The notes: a model not told the origin generated them from the sequence alone. 64,000 nt of DNA from Mastigias papua (GCA_964019165.1 OZ025278.1:7616028-7680027), one strand, 5' to 3'. Positions 15,001 through 26,929 are shown, counted from the stretch's first letter. Numbers and translations: made by a program.

Positions 15001-15215
15001 GAATTTTTCATGTTTTTCTTTTTTCCTTTCCTATATTAGGTTTTATCTATGTAATTAGGTTTTCAGTTTCTTTAACTATGTTTTAGATTTTAGATTTAAG
15101 ATATTCATTGTATTATAGTTTTTAAGTGGAGGGCCCCTTGCAAATCAGCTCTGGCTGAAAAGCAACCCTCCTTAAAGGAATTAAAATGAAAAAATGAAAT
15201 GAAATGAAAAGCAAG
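12100..15215 (+). mobile_element. Near-full-length CR1/L2-like LINE, multiply frameshifted
   Basis: An APE-type endonuclease starts at about 12218 (SLNVNGLRSHFDEV, LNETKLD, GGGVSIYIRD, DTNCDLS, then LINHIATN and LSDHFMVYC at 12730-12830). A linker follows (12863-13483). The RT is in pieces: 13493-13786 (fingers, NYRPISVLPV), 13790-14047 (INLKKAFDTVNHEI), GVPQGTCMGP at 14098, YADD at 14186-14197, and thumb to 14552. The C-terminal tail is at 14638-15039 (LQNRAARILTN). The 3' UTR has a conserved hairpin (15128-15171) and ends in an ATGAA-type microsatellite at about 15187-15215. In-frame stops and frameshifts make it inactive, but every domain is present in order. Confidence 0.88.
15128..15171 (+). 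other. Conserved LINE 3' hairpin
   Basis: GGAGGGCCCCTTG at the left and a terminal CCCTCC at the right enclose a second small stem (CAGCTCTGGCTG). The same structure occurs in minus orientation at 16076-16119 next to another LINE tail. Such 3' hairpins are expected to be recognised by the element's own reverse transcriptase. Confidence 0.65.
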
Positions 15216-15355
15216 TGTTAAGTTCAGATAAAATGAGTGACAGCGTTTTTTCCCAGTTTGATTGCAACTGACCATGGCTTAAGCCCATTTTGATTACTTT
15301 CCCTCTTCAAAATCATTCTCTCAGTGAAGATGAAATTTCGGTTAATTAATGTTCT

Positions 15356-15934
15356 GTGATACTGATGTGTGATCTAATACGAAGAAGCTTCGACCAAGAA
15401 AGAAACACTTGCCGTCCAAGGAAGGGCAAATACATGGGAAAGCTCTTCACTATGCACTCATTGAGCACTAGAAGACATTGGAGTTGTAGTTCTGAGAAGT
15501 TCACTACGGTGGCCAAACCTGAGCTCTTCTACTACACTTCTATACCGTGTGAAATGGACCTAGCACAAACAAGCATTCCAGAAACAAACCTTCAGAAAAT
15601 CAATAACGTATTAGCCATAAATCTTTGCTACAAGGAGATACTGTACCTTGCCACCCAAATGTTGCAGAGTAACTTACAGAAACAGAACGAGACAGAATTC
15701 GCGTATACTAAACTATTGTATTTCGAAATGAATTTCATCCAATCGGAACTACGTGTCAAGCCTATGATTAACATGGTACCATGGTTTGTCGCTATTGCAG
15801 ATTCAACTATTTTTACCAGCAGAGGACTATTGCTTGAGAACCAACCACTATGTTGGCAATCAAAGCTTACGTGTACCCCCAGATATTGTGCTTTTCTGTA
15901 TCAAAGTTTATGTGTACCTCCCGTTATTTATTAA
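15356..15934 (+). CDS. Unassigned 192-residue open frame
   Basis: This is a fairly long frame for AT-rich DNA, starting MILMCDLIRRSFDQERN. I see no domain, membrane segment or repeat, and composition is unremarkable. It lies between two LINE 3' ends. It could be chance, or part of a decayed gene or element. Confidence 0.2.
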   Translation: MILMCDLIRRSFDQERNTCRPRKGKYMGKLFTMHSLSTRRHWSCSSEKFTTVAKPELFYYTSIPCEMDLAQTSIPETNLQKINNVLAINLCYKEILYLATQMLQSNLQKQNETEFAYTKLLYFEMNFIQSELRVKPMINMVPWFVAIADSTIFTSRGLLLENQPLCWQSKLTCTPRYCAFLYQSLCVPPVIY

Positions 15935-15949
15935 AATATATATATATCT

Positions 15950-16180
15950 CATCTAGTTTTCCCTTAGAACAATAAAATAATATGAAATAGGAAAATAATA
16001 CAAAACTTTATCTCTAATTCTGTTCCTTAAAATGCTGTAAGCGAAGGGCCATACATTATTATTACAGATATTCACGGAGGGTAGCCCTTCAGCGGTAGCT
16101 GCTTTACAAGGGGCCCTCCATCTAAATACAAAATACATATAGCTAAAAGTAAACCTAATTACAATCGGAATAGCTCATAG
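15950..16180 (-). mobile_element. LINE 3' end fragment
   Basis: On the minus strand, 16119-16076 repeats the hairpin GGAGGGCCCCTTG...CCCTCC found in the 3' UTR of the plus-strand LINE at 15128-15171, and AT-rich tail sequence follows. No coding part is left. An extreme 5' truncation of a related LINE in opposite orientation. Confidence 0.65.
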
Positions 16181-17780
16181 AAACCATATCAGTTGTGTTC
16201 TAGATTACATTTCTTTAAGGTTTATCCTACAACTTTGTCAGTATTCGTGGAATTTTCCTCATGGTCCCATTGGTACCATAGGATTGTGGAGGAACGAGGA
16301 CTGGAACATCTTATTCCTTTTTGTGACTGCCGACGGTACGCAAGCGCAATGAATTCGATCCGTGTCTCAAATAAGTAACGAAAGAATGCATGAAATGGCT
16401 TGGGTCTGCAACATCAGTGCAATACCAAGTACATAGAAGTATGTTTTAGATCGTATGCAATAATTATCATGCATTAATCTAGGACTTCACATAAATGGTA
16501 ACCGTTGGAATCCGTCGATCCTGATGTAACCCATGAATAAAGCATTCTAGGCTTTCTACCTAGTTCTTCATTAATGCTAACAAGTAGCTTTGACTTGGCG
16601 TACTTAACGATTTCCTTATTTCATGCGCTTGGTATGATTCCACTCTTCCCTATTCCCGAGTTAGTTGATGATATTACCGGAAGTTTTCTATGTTTTGACA
16701 TCATCGAAATCCTTTCCTAAATCATTGTTGAACAACTGTTTTAGTTAGCAACTTGTTTTCACCCTGCTGTGAGATTGTTCCAGTGTTTCACTCCCTGAAT
16801 GAGAAGAATTGTTACATTTACCAGTTATCCTCAACTGCGATTATATAATTCAATTGAAGGAGCTTTGCCAGATTGTTGTTCGTGAATTGCTCAGAAAATA
16901 AGAGGCAAAACATTTATTGCCACACAGACCATAATGATGTTCCTAGACCTAATCGATTCCTCAGTAGTTTGCTGACCAAGGTTTTTTATGAGGAGTACGG
17001 CGCTATAAATTGTCAAAATTCAACCTAAACATTGCTAATCTACGACTGTATATTCAAAATTGTCACATTTCTGTACCATTTTGACAAGTTTCAACTTGTG
17101 GTCAACGAAATTCCAGCAGATTTTAGAATTGTGTAAAGATAATATTTTGCATCAGCATCTCTGACAAATATCCTCTATTTGTTTGAGAAAATTGCAGCCA
17201 AAATTCACGTAAACATTATAGATTTCAAATTAGCATTGAAGTTTCATCTAAATATGTGAAAAGAAGTTAGCTTGACAAGGTGTGTAACGAAAAAACTAAT
17301 TTGTGAAGCTGATTTGAAGAACGGACCTGGGTCTCTTACTACCAACCATCCTGAAGCCTCTATTACCGCTTGTTAAAGATTGTTTGTTTTAAGTTGTTAT
17401 CTCAAGAGCTTATGATGTCAATCAGCTTAGTCCATTGCATGTTGTCAGTGGGAAGGATTAAATATTGATATCATAAATACACCGATTAAAGTAACGCATC
17501 TGTGAGTACTAGTTAGAAATGTTAATCATGCACATAAATGGAACATTCTAATTTAGGCAAATGCAGAATTTAACAAGTAATGTCGATACCAACCCTTTTT
17601 TAATACAGTCGGGAATATGGAGAGAACCTGTTCGTATTCCACCGAATTTTTCTGTCATTGTTTTGCATCCATACTATTCCTTCTATTGTAAAATATTAGA
17701 CGACCCATTTTGAAAAAGAATAGATAGAAGAACAAGGCATTTGTTATGGAGCTGTTCAACTTAACTTTTATTTACTTTCA
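16181..17780. other. Anonymous stretch
   Basis: No open frame above background, no TIR pair, no microsatellite. Nothing recognised. Confidence 0.6.
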
Positions 17781-17781
17781 G

Positions 17782-17952
17782 ATTACAGATATATCTTCAA
17801 AGAAAGCTTTTAAGAAGAAGGCAACTTTCCAACTCGGAACGCGACTCCTTCAAGTCGCTCAACATTCACATCTAGACGAAGCTTCGTTGAAAGTATATCT
17901 CCAGGGTCTCAAGCAGCAGTTTTTGAATGACATTGAGCGGACTTGTGCATAG
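17782..17952 (+). other. Candidate 3'-terminal exon of an unknown gene
   Basis: A pyrimidine-rich splice-acceptor-like sequence (TTTTATTTACTTTCAG) precedes a 56-codon open stretch that reads ITDISSKKAFKKK...LQVAQHSHLDEASLKVYLQGL and ends in a stop at 17952. The peptide has amphipathic, helix-like spacing, unlike the translated noise nearby. I cannot name a family and see no upstream exon in the preceding 1.5 kb. Weak evidence of host coding sequence. Confidence 0.3.
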
Positions 17953-19899
17953 TTATTTCTCAAATTATCTAACAGTATTGTTCACCTACTGTTCTTTTTT
18001 GTTACATTTAACGTTAATTTGACTTGCAAACATACGAGTATATATAAACAACCATACATTCTGTATTTGATGAGTTGTAGTTGTCATTGGTAATTTTTCA
18101 GAGAGATAAATATGTCATATTTGTTTCTAAGGGAGACTTCAAATACAGTATATCCCTGTTAGCATGTACTCAACTGGCCAGACTGATTTGGTACTTTGTA
18201 TCCGAGGTACGCTTTTACTGGAGTAAACGGATACGATCAGAGTTACTAAAGTATAGCATGGCATATGCCTTTCAAGCTGTTTCTACCACTTCTTGAGCCT
18301 GAAAAATTTGAGGTTGAAATATGGATAAGTTTCTTCCTTAAAAACCTCAAAGATTTTAAATCTTCAAAATAACGGTTATAAATGAGCACTTTTATTTGCA
18401 ATACTCAGTATAAGCTATTTTAAAAAAATCCCTACCAAGTTTCTGAACAATGTTTCTGAGCTAAGCATTGTTTTCATTTGCGTCAATTTTTGGTTAACTC
18501 CAAAAAGCATTGAAGATAATGCAGATATGGAATTGCTAAGAGGGTGAGCGGACTCCTACAGCAACTAGCGACCCCTTTGTGTAGATATGTCAGATATTTT
18601 CTGAAAATGGATCATAGTCAGGTTGTCAATGATTCGTATGATGAGCCCACAATGAGAGCAAACCAAAAATTCCCTGCGAGGTATGTTATAACTGTGACGT
18701 AAAATGCTAGCTTCCTTGCGTGTTGCTGTTGTTATTGTTAAGTAATTGTTGGTATTTGTAATTCTTCCTGCTTCCCGTTACATGAGGCACGTGTGTTTAT
18801 GCTTTTTGCCTGTTGCGACCTTACATTATAGTAGAAGTGTATCCTTGGAGGATGTGGATATTTTTAGGCGTATGCTGATAATTCCAACCGTGCGTTTCCT
18901 CCTCAGTTGAATTTCCGAGGCCTTTTAGCAATTAGTTGGAAGAGATTTAAGAGGGCGTGAGAAAACTATGAAGTAGCCGCTGGCCTACATGCCTGCCAAA
19001 ATTCTTGGAGCATTTAATATTATTTAAGCTATTGGTGAGCTATAGCATCCTCTCCCCCATAAAAAATGTTGTATGAAGCAAGTATGAGCAACCCAAAGGA
19101 CAAAAGTAATACGTCTGTAGAAAGCTATGGGTTTTCGCTATCGAATGAACATTGTTTAGAAGCAGAAGGGGGTTTTCATTTTAATTCGCCTTTACAAGAT
19201 AAATTCGCTGAATGTAAGTGCACGAAAATGCCGAGTTCTGATTGGCTGGTTGCAAAGTTTGGAAAATTTCTCTGTGCTGTGCTTATAGTTCCGTTTGTTA
19301 TGTGCTGAAATTTATCAATCGGATTCGCTATTTAATCGACAAAATGGGAAAAATTTGCTCGCATGGAAAATGTAAAAGTGATTGAAGAGAAGCTCATTTA
19401 CTAATTATGGTAAACAGGTATGTGGGTAGGGGGGCTGATGAAATTTCTGCATTTCTTAGGGAAAAAAGGACAGAGGGCTGGATTCATGCTTGTCGATGGC
19501 CTACTTCACAGTTGTCAATTAGAGAACTGCTCCATCACCACTACGTGTGGTCATTGCATTTAATCGGTGAAAATAGGCCTTCTGATAACAGTCCATGATT
19601 CGCTCATCTTCCAGATCGTTAGTATTACGAAGAGTACGACTGGTCTTTTCTATTTCAATGCCCTTAATGGATGGCCAAACTCTCTTCTTTCCATTATTGG
19701 AATCCAGTTAGGTTTGAGAATATCAGCTGAAGATGCATACGGCCCAACACACAAAACTCGCTGCTACTTTCTGCAATCGTTGCAGCTAAATTTATGTTAG
19801 TGACTATCAGTGGTGAGTAAACATGATCTTTAAAATCAACCTTCATCAACACTAAACTTTCAGGAAGTTGTTTTCTCAATTTTAAGGTCGTGAAGTGCT
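17953..19899. other. Anonymous stretch
   Basis: Short open frames only (up to 80 residues at 19066-19308). No recognised domains or repeats. Confidence 0.55.
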
Positions 19900-21340
19900 T
19901 CAGCTTTTATAAACTAAGTGCTGTGCTACATTTTATTGCCGTTTTTGTGATAATTTTCCGTAACTGCTAGAGGAGAGCTTTCAAATGATTGGACCAATCT
20001 AAGTGCTAATCGAGATAGATTCCTAGGAGGTGAGGTTTTTCGTCCAGTTCGATACATTCTCCTCCCAATGATAGTGATATGGTTAATTTGGTGACAATTA
20101 TACATTCTTTTGGATCCGGTAATTAAAAACTTGGTTTTTATTCCGTTTATGGCCAGATAATATTCATTTGACCACTGTGCCAATTTCTCTAACGACGAGT
20201 TTAACTTATCAGTGGTCATTTGCATATCATTGGGTTTGCCTGACTCGTATATAGTCGTGTCATCCGCGAAATGGATTGATCGTGAATCAATACTGCCCTG
20301 TAGGCCATTAACATAAAGGTTGAAGAACAGTGGTCCGAGTATTGATCCATACTGCCTCTGAAATATGTTGTCATTGGTTTCGACTGTAGAGCATCGATTT
20401 GTACGTATTGTTTGCGATTGCTAAGGTAGCTAAATGAGCAACTTAGAAAGTCTCTTGAGAAACCCATTTTATGTAAAGACCTAATCAGCGTGTCATTTGA
20501 GATCTTATCAAAAGCCGTTGAAAAGTCGATTAGTACAATTATCGATATTTCGCCAGTGTTCATGGCTCTCTATGTCATCTCTCAATTTAAGTAATGCAGA
20601 AGCCATTGAAAAACCAATTCTGAAACCAATGAGGGTATCTTTTTAAATTTTGAGTCTTTCTATGAAGTTAATGACTTGATTACAAACCATTCTTTGGAAG
20701 ATCTTTGAAAGAGCGGGAAGTATGACGATGGGGCGATAATGTGAGTTTTCAATCGGAGATGGCATTTTGTTGATTGGCACAACTCTTGCCAACTTCCACA
20801 GCGACGAGAATCTGTTATCCTTAATGAATGCATTGATGATATGAGTGAGTGGAGAGCATATGATATCACCCACTAGTTTTACGTAACGTATTGGAATGTC
20901 ATCTGGGCCCGTTGATAGATCATTCTGTTTCGGTTTCAACTGTGTTACTACTTCATCGTAGGTGGTTTGGCAGAGGGAGGAAGCCACTTTGTCGTAGTTT
21001 GGGAGATCATCGATGAACTGATTCGTTTCTGCAAACAGGAACAGCTTTCTTGTTTAGTGTTTTGTTGGTAACAGTTGCAAACTATTTATTCAAAAAGCAG
21101 ATGGATTTAGTGTCGAACGCTTAGCTGGTGGGTGTAAGATACACTGAATGACTTTGCACACCTCCTTCCTGTTTTGCTTTGAAAGTGCCTTACGATAAAA
21201 AGTAGCTTTGGCCTTTCTCGCTACTATCTTTACGGCACGTTTACTTTCTCTAAATTTCTCCCAAAAGGCTGAATTTCTCGAAGTCTCTCCCGTGGCTTAC
21301 GACTAGTGAGCTTCTACACGGCATCATCTTACAGTCTAAA
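19900..21340 (-). pseudogene. LINE reverse transcriptase (jockey/CR1-like), decayed
   Basis: Minus-strand fragments run in order from right to left. About 21340-21060 is a basic linker. 20987-20643 is RT fingers (LSTGPDDIPIRYVKLV, HYRPIVILPALSKIF). 20563-20216 is palm (IIVLIDFSTAFDKISNDTLI, YLSNRKQYVQID). 20225-19926 is palm/thumb (WSNEYYLAINGIKTKFLITG). The FADD-type box at about 20260-20275 and the GVPQGS box at about 20350 are damaged. Several frameshifts and stops. No endonuclease is adjacent, though a LINE endonuclease fragment lies at 26.9-27.5 kb on the same strand. Confidence 0.8.
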
Positions 21341-22184
21341 TTTTATATTCGAACCTATACGATACAGCCGTACAACCTTTCCCAAACATGGGGTAATTGA
21401 GGGCGCTGATTTCATTTCCGCTGACGAAATCTCAATTAGGTAACACCTTACCGAGATACTGGCAGGGGGCTTGACAAATCTCCTAAATTCAATGATGATT
21501 ATGATGTCATGTTTCTTTGCTAATGAAATGTAAATGAAGGAAGTAAATTCACAAATGAAACAGATAGTTAACCTCTCTACTAGCATATGAAAAGAAGATA
21601 TCGACTTGATTACACCTTTTCTTTGTGTATTTCGATAGTAGAGTTGCGGAGTCGTTTACCTATAATTGATCTTACAGTAGCAACAATGCATCGTTGTCTA
21701 AGCAATAGGTAAGCTTTAGGCCTTCAATCAAGTCGTTTAGGCCTTCAATCAAGTATTGACTGGCGCATTGCATCTGTTTTCTATTTTATTTGATTTTTAA
21801 CTCAAGCTGATCAGCTAGATCTGCCATGGGGATTTAAAGCATAGCCATGTATAGATAAATATACATATAAAAATATAAGTATAAATAAATATATAGAAAT
21901 ATAGGCAAATACCTTTATATATAAATATACATTTATACAAATATATATAAATATATATGAATAAATATATATATTTTATATATATGTTGATACCTATATT
22001 AATATCTATATGTTCATATACACGATATATATATAATGAAGGGGGTGCGTTCCTCTGCTTGTCCTTGTGCGAATGTGCCTATTCTAGAAGGAGCCCGATC
22101 CATGAATGTTACAGGTATAGAACCTCTCTTCTTAGTATCGAGGCTACTGACTTGCATAATGACTGACGTCATGGCCGACTATCT
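21341..22184. other. Anonymous stretch with short AT-rich repeats
   Basis: Includes a 21-bp-spaced direct repeat around 21717-21755 (the words GGCCTTCAATCAAGT occur twice) and a TATA-rich segment at 21845-22040. Nothing coding is recognised. Confidence 0.5.
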
Positions 22185-22273
22185 CAACGGTCTACACAAC
22201 GGTCTACAAACTTTGGAAAATGAAAATAAATCTTATGGTAGAGATTTCGACATTGAGAACTATGCACAAGATA

Positions 22274-23076
22274 CTTTAGGGGCAGAAACTTTCGCGGGCA
22301 GAAAGTTTCGCGAGAAGAAAAAATCGCGAAATTGAGGGCATAAACTTTCGCGAATGACGTTGTTGTCCTCAAATTTCGCGACAACAACTTTCGCGATCAA
22401 GAAAAAAGTGCACTCTCGCGTTAAAAAACTTTCGCGATTGAAGAAAAGTGAGGGGAAAAGACAATTTTATAGTATTCATTTTCAGTACTTTTAACGTATC
22501 GAATACAATGTTAAGTGTCACTTTCCTTTTCAACATCTTCCCACTCTGAATCGCCATCGCTTTCATTGTCATGTGTAAGTACAGGGGCAGATCCAGGGGG
22601 CGGGGGACCCAAGCCCCCCCAAAACGGCAATGTTTCCTATAGGAAACAATGGTTTTAAGAAACTTTTCACACGAAAAGACCAGTATGACCCCCAAAGTCC
22701 AGTTCTGGACTATGGCCCCCCGAAGTCAAACTCTGGATCCGCCCCCGTGTAAGTATGAATATAAAAAAGCGCATGTTGTGTTTCACGACTAACAGATCCA
22801 GGGGCCTTTAAACAATGTTTCGCCTTAACAGTCACGATGACAATTTACAAGGTTTTATGGCCCAAGAGACTAAAGATTGGGATGATTAAGAAACCGCAAC
22901 GCAATAGATTGAAGAACGAACAAAAATTGGATGGAAAAACCTTCGTGTGTCGAGAATTTTCTGTAATTTCGCGAGCAAAACCTTTCGCGAATTCAGAATT
23001 TAGATTCTGCCTTGGCAGAAACTTTCGCGAAAAATGCAAAAACACGCGAAAATCGCGAAAGTTTCTGCCCCTAAAG
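22274..23076. mobile_element. 803-bp MITE with TA target duplication and TTTCGCGA repeats
   Basis: The terminal inverted repeats CTTTAGGGGCAGAAACTTTC (left) and the exact reverse complement at the right end are flanked by TA (22272-22273 and 23077-23078). The word TTTCGCG or its complement occurs about ten times in subterminal positions on both sides, typical of transposase-binding subterminal repeats. There is no transposase gene. A second MITE (22582-22747) sits inside. A TA TSD suggests a Tc1/mariner-like or similar source; not proven. Confidence 0.82.
22582..22747. mobile_element. 166-bp hAT-type MITE nested in the larger MITE
   Basis: The ends CAGGGGCAGATCCAG and the reverse complement of CGGGGGCGGATCCAG are flanked by a perfect 8-bp duplication, TGTAAGTA (22574-22581 and 22748-22755). 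An 8-bp TSD and CAGGGG-type termini fit the hAT superfamily. The interior is C-rich and non-coding. Confidence 0.85.
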
Positions 23077-23155
23077 TAGCTTTTCAAACGAGTATTTCAC
23101 CTGCAATAGATTGCGTACAGTTATTGTACCATTGCCGAGGAAAAGATGAAAACGT

Positions 23156-23227
23156 CAACGGTCTACACTTTTTGTGAAATAGTTCAATACTAGGTCAAAT
23201 TTATTTTCAAAAAAGTGTAGACCGTTG
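23156..23227. repeat. 72-bp hairpin with CAACGGTCTACA arms
   Basis: CAACGGTCTACACTTTTT at the left is the exact reverse complement of AAAAAGTGTAGACCGTTG at the right, around about 36 bp. The arm motif recurs at 22185, 22197, 25479 and 25489, framing a 3.3-kb region. Confidence 0.75.
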
Positions 23228-23244
23228 AGATATTTGCTAATTTT

Positions 23245-25470
23245 GCTGAAAATGCTCATTATTCATTTTTCATTTCATTTCATTTTCATTTCAAAATATT
23301 TATACACAAATCCCTATCAGCTATACTATAAATAACATAAAATAATAAATAACAATTTAATAAGTGTTTTTTTGGGAATTTATTAACTTTGTAGGAATCC
23401 CTTCAAGTTTCTTTTAAACATGGAAATTGTGGGGCACATTCTTATGTTTATTGGAATCTCATTCCATGTTCTGGCACCAGAGTGAAAGAAACTTCCCTTT
23501 GTGACTTCCAAATTTTGCCCAGGGATGTCAATATCAAGCTGATTCCTTGTTGAATAGCTAGATATCTCTGACCTAGTGATAGATCGACCTCTAAGGCTAA
23601 CAGGGCAAAGACCATTCATCATTTTATATGTCATTATGGCCCTGTCATATTTGATTAGGTTCGAAACTGAAAGCCATTTACAGATCCAACCGTCCTCAAA
23701 TTTTGCCCTTTCAATTAATGTTCGAGCCCTGTCTTGAAGACGCTGAAGATGTTCAAGCTTTGTAGTGGACAGACTTCCCCATAATTCATCACCATATCTT
23801 AGATGGCTCTCGAAAAGTGCCCTGTAAACTTGATCCAATTTCGATTGTGGAATTATGTTTTTAAGTTTTCTCAATGAATAAAGACCACTTTTGAGTTTAC
23901 ACTTAAGTTTCTTATACTGCTTGTTCCAAGATAGGTTTTCGTCGATAGTGACTCCTAGATATTTTACTTCATGGACTCGTTGGATATTTTCTCCATTCAT
24001 TTCGACGTTTATCTCCTCCTGGATATGGTTAACTCGTCTTTTATTACCTATGACCATATATTCAGTTTTATTGGTGTTCAGGTTAAGCTTATTTTGCCGC
24101 ATCCACTCTGGCAATGTTCTTACCCTCAGTTTTTAGGTCATTGCAGAGTTCCTCAATGTCTTTTGCAGAGCATGTTATGCTGGTGTCGTCTGCATATATA
24201 TTTGTTGAGCTTTTCTGTAAGCATCGCTCAAAGTCATTTACGTATAGGATGAAAAGGAGGGGCCCAAGGCACGAACCCTGGGGAATGCCACACTTAACCT
24301 TTTTTTGTTGTGAACTGGAACCTCTGATTTGACAGTATTGTATCCTATCAGTTAGGTAGGATGTGAACCATTGATGAGGGCTTCCTCTTATCCCATACTT
24401 TGATAACTTAGAGAGCAGAATTTTGTGATCAACGGTATCAAATGCCTTTTTTAGGTCTAGGAAGATGCTAATATTTATCTTTCGTTTATCGGCATTTAAA
24501 AACCATAAGTCAGTGACATTAAGTAGGGAGGTCAACGTGTTGTGCAGCTTCCGAAAAGCATGCTGGCATTTTGAAAGCATGCTTTTCTCCTTCAGAAACG
24601 TGGATAATTGGTCATGTGCGATTTTCTCGATTAGCTTGGAGAATACCGAGAGTATGGATATTGGCCGGTAGTTGTTCAAATCAGTTGTCAATCCGGTCTT
24701 AAAGACTGATGTTACCCTGGCTATTTTCCATATGTTCGGGAAAACACCGCTTTCAAGAGAGGAATTGAAAATAGCTGCTAGTGGCTTAGATAAGATATCA
24801 GCAGCGTCTTTCACTAGTTTAACTGGGATCTTATCGTGCCCTGCAGCTTTAGAGCATTTCAACTTATTGATCTCATTTTCGATTATTTTAGGATCAACCC
24901 TTTGGACTTCAAAACTAGTTTCAACCGGCAGTCGCTCGCTGGGTAGGTACTTCGGAGGGTCATCGCAATCTTTGGTTTCAACATTTTTGTCTAGTTTTGG
25001 GCCTATGGAAGTAAAATGCCTGTTAAAGGCCTCTGCAATTTCAGCAGGCTTCTCAACACGTTGACCTTCATGGATAATTAACAAAGGTGGACTATAATTT
25101 GAACGTTTGTCTAATATCTTATTTATTATTTTCCACATTCCCTTCGGATTATTTGAATTGTCATCTATCATGTTACTGTAGTATGATACAGCAGCTTTTT
25201 TGAGTTGAGAAGTTACTCTGTTTCGAAGCTGCTTATATCTTGGCCACAGTGCCGGATCTCTTTAAGCTTTTCTCTTAATACGGTCTCTCTCGCACATCAA
25301 ACTCTTGATGTTTGGAGAAATCCAAGGTGCATGTGCATGTCTCGTCTTACTGGTCCTTCTTCTCATTATTCGGCAGAGAATACACAACATGCACATACTA
25401 GCACATAAAGCACAACGTTTGGGAACCATTTTTGGGGTAATACTTCTCACTGGAAGGGACAGTGGGAGTT
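23245..25470 (-). mobile_element. CR1/L2-like LINE, 5'-truncated, one main frameshift
   Basis: Minus-strand 25450-25262 and 25171-24089 carry the pre-RT linker (HAPWISPNIKSLM) and RT: KAAGHDKIPVKLVK, NNYRPISILSVFSKLIEK, FLDLKKAFDTVDHKILL, CGIPQGSCLGPLLFILYVND and catalytic YADD in NIYADDTSI. After a frame change near 24100, frame 24114-23383 gives thumb and C-terminus (EVKYLGVTIDENLSW, RLQDRARTLIERAK, ARTWNEIPINIR). The 3' end has a CATTT-type microsatellite (23261-23292, the complement of GAAAT repeats). The endonuclease is missing. RT catalytic motifs are intact and only a few lesions break the frame, so this is among the youngest LINE copies here. Confidence 0.88.
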
Positions 25471-26664
25471 ATAGAAAGTGTAGACCGTTATAGACCGTTG
25501 CTCGTAGCCATTGTGTACAAAGATGAAGTCATGCGAAGCGTGCAAACTGCGAAGGACAATTACGTGTCTATGGAGTTGATGACATAGTTATTGTAGTAGT
25601 AATGTTGCTCAACAATATTCACAGGATATAGCGGCTTTCTGGCTTTGAATATCAACATCGTGCTTGAAATCGGAAAGTTTTCCAGGAACAGTGATGATTT
25701 CTAATGATTTCTATTTCCCGATCGTCAATAACGGAGCGATATTCGGCCGTTTGGTGGGTAAGATGGAAGTATCTTTGTGTCCTCTCTAATAGCACGGCAT
25801 ATAAAGGTGGTAACTGTCAGTTGTATGCTGCTTCATACACTGGACTGATTGAATATAACTCCTGATGCTGTAACAGACTGAAAGGATTGGAATATTGCAG
25901 GGGAGAACTTTTTTCTGCCTACTACCTCAGTGCAGCGTTACTGTAGGCAATTAAATAAGCTTTGTTCACACTATTCCTGCATAGTTATAAGGACATTGCA
26001 GTGTCATGAGAGTCTGAAATAGTCTTCTACGCTTACTATTAATGTTTTCTTAACTGGTACAATATGGAAATGCGGTAAAATATAAATATTCAGCTTTGTA
26101 ACGGCTCAGCTTTTATCCCCCATCTCATGAGAGGACAGATTTCGCTTCCAGTTGATGTAGCTCAGGTTGTTATTTAAAAGGCAATTCTTTGAGCGCAAAA
26201 GTTGCAGGTTCGAAACTTCCTACATAATTTTAATGATATATAAAAAATAAGGTTTACTTATTATCAGTTACAGTTACCTCACTTGTACTAGTAATGTACT
26301 GCAATGTATACATTTTTAGATACCCAATGACATAAAAACGTATAACTTGTTTATTTATTTTCTCTACTGTTTATCTAAGAATTCTACCCATATGTCTGAT
26401 ATATGCTAATAATATGAAGAGGAGATGATCGCAGTGCATTTCAATTATTTTGGACAGCATTTGTACTATAGTTGAAATGTCTAGACATTTTGCTGAATTT
26501 TCGTCAATAAACTGCATATAAAGACATCAAATTAGCACGAAAGCTAATGATCCGGTTGAGATATGGCTCTGATTCCGCTAAAAATGAAATCAGCACCCTC
26601 GAAAACCTATTAGTATGATCCATCGTTGCAACTCTACCTGTCCTCCTTAAATATGAGATTCAGA
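25471..26664. other. Mostly anonymous, includes a tRNA-like sequence
   Basis: The left edge carries two copies of the TAGACCGTT motif. Around 26154-26225 on the plus strand there is an A-box-like TAGCTCAGGTTG and a B-box-like GGTTCGAAACT 50 bp later, a pol III tRNA-type promoter layout suggesting a degenerate SINE head. The stems do not fold as a proper tRNA. Otherwise nothing. Confidence 0.4.
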
Positions 26665-26929
26665 CAATGCCTGCCAAAAGTAGTTGGAACACCCACACAG
26701 TTGTATTGATTTCCGACTCCTGCCGCTTCTCCTTGACACCACTTAAAATGTAGACCCCCTGCCCCCTGAAACAATGTTGATTCGATAGCGGAGACCAGTA
26801 GCTTTAAAAACACGCATCACTTTTGGCCTTCGAGTTGCCCATATTTGCTTCATACAACATTGTTTAACGGGGGAGGGGATGCTATACCGTAAATCATAGC
26901 AAGTGTTCCAAGACTTTTGGCAGGCATTG
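26665..26929. mobile_element. 265-bp MITE inserted in a LINE fragment
   Basis: The left end CAATGCCTGCCAAAAGT and the right end ACTTTTGGCAGGCATTG are perfect inverted repeats for 17 bp and continue as TTGGAACAC with small differences. The right flank is TA; the left flank is GA, so one TSD copy may have mutated. The interior is non-coding. Likely a Tc1/mariner-type MITE. Confidence 0.72.

Noticed and set aside
21418..21440. CTGACGA at about 21420
   Set aside because: No stem II or GAAA arrangement and no flanking stem.
24672..25064. 130-residue plus-strand frame
   Set aside because: Antisense of the LINE RT at 24089-25171, which has clear catalytic motifs.
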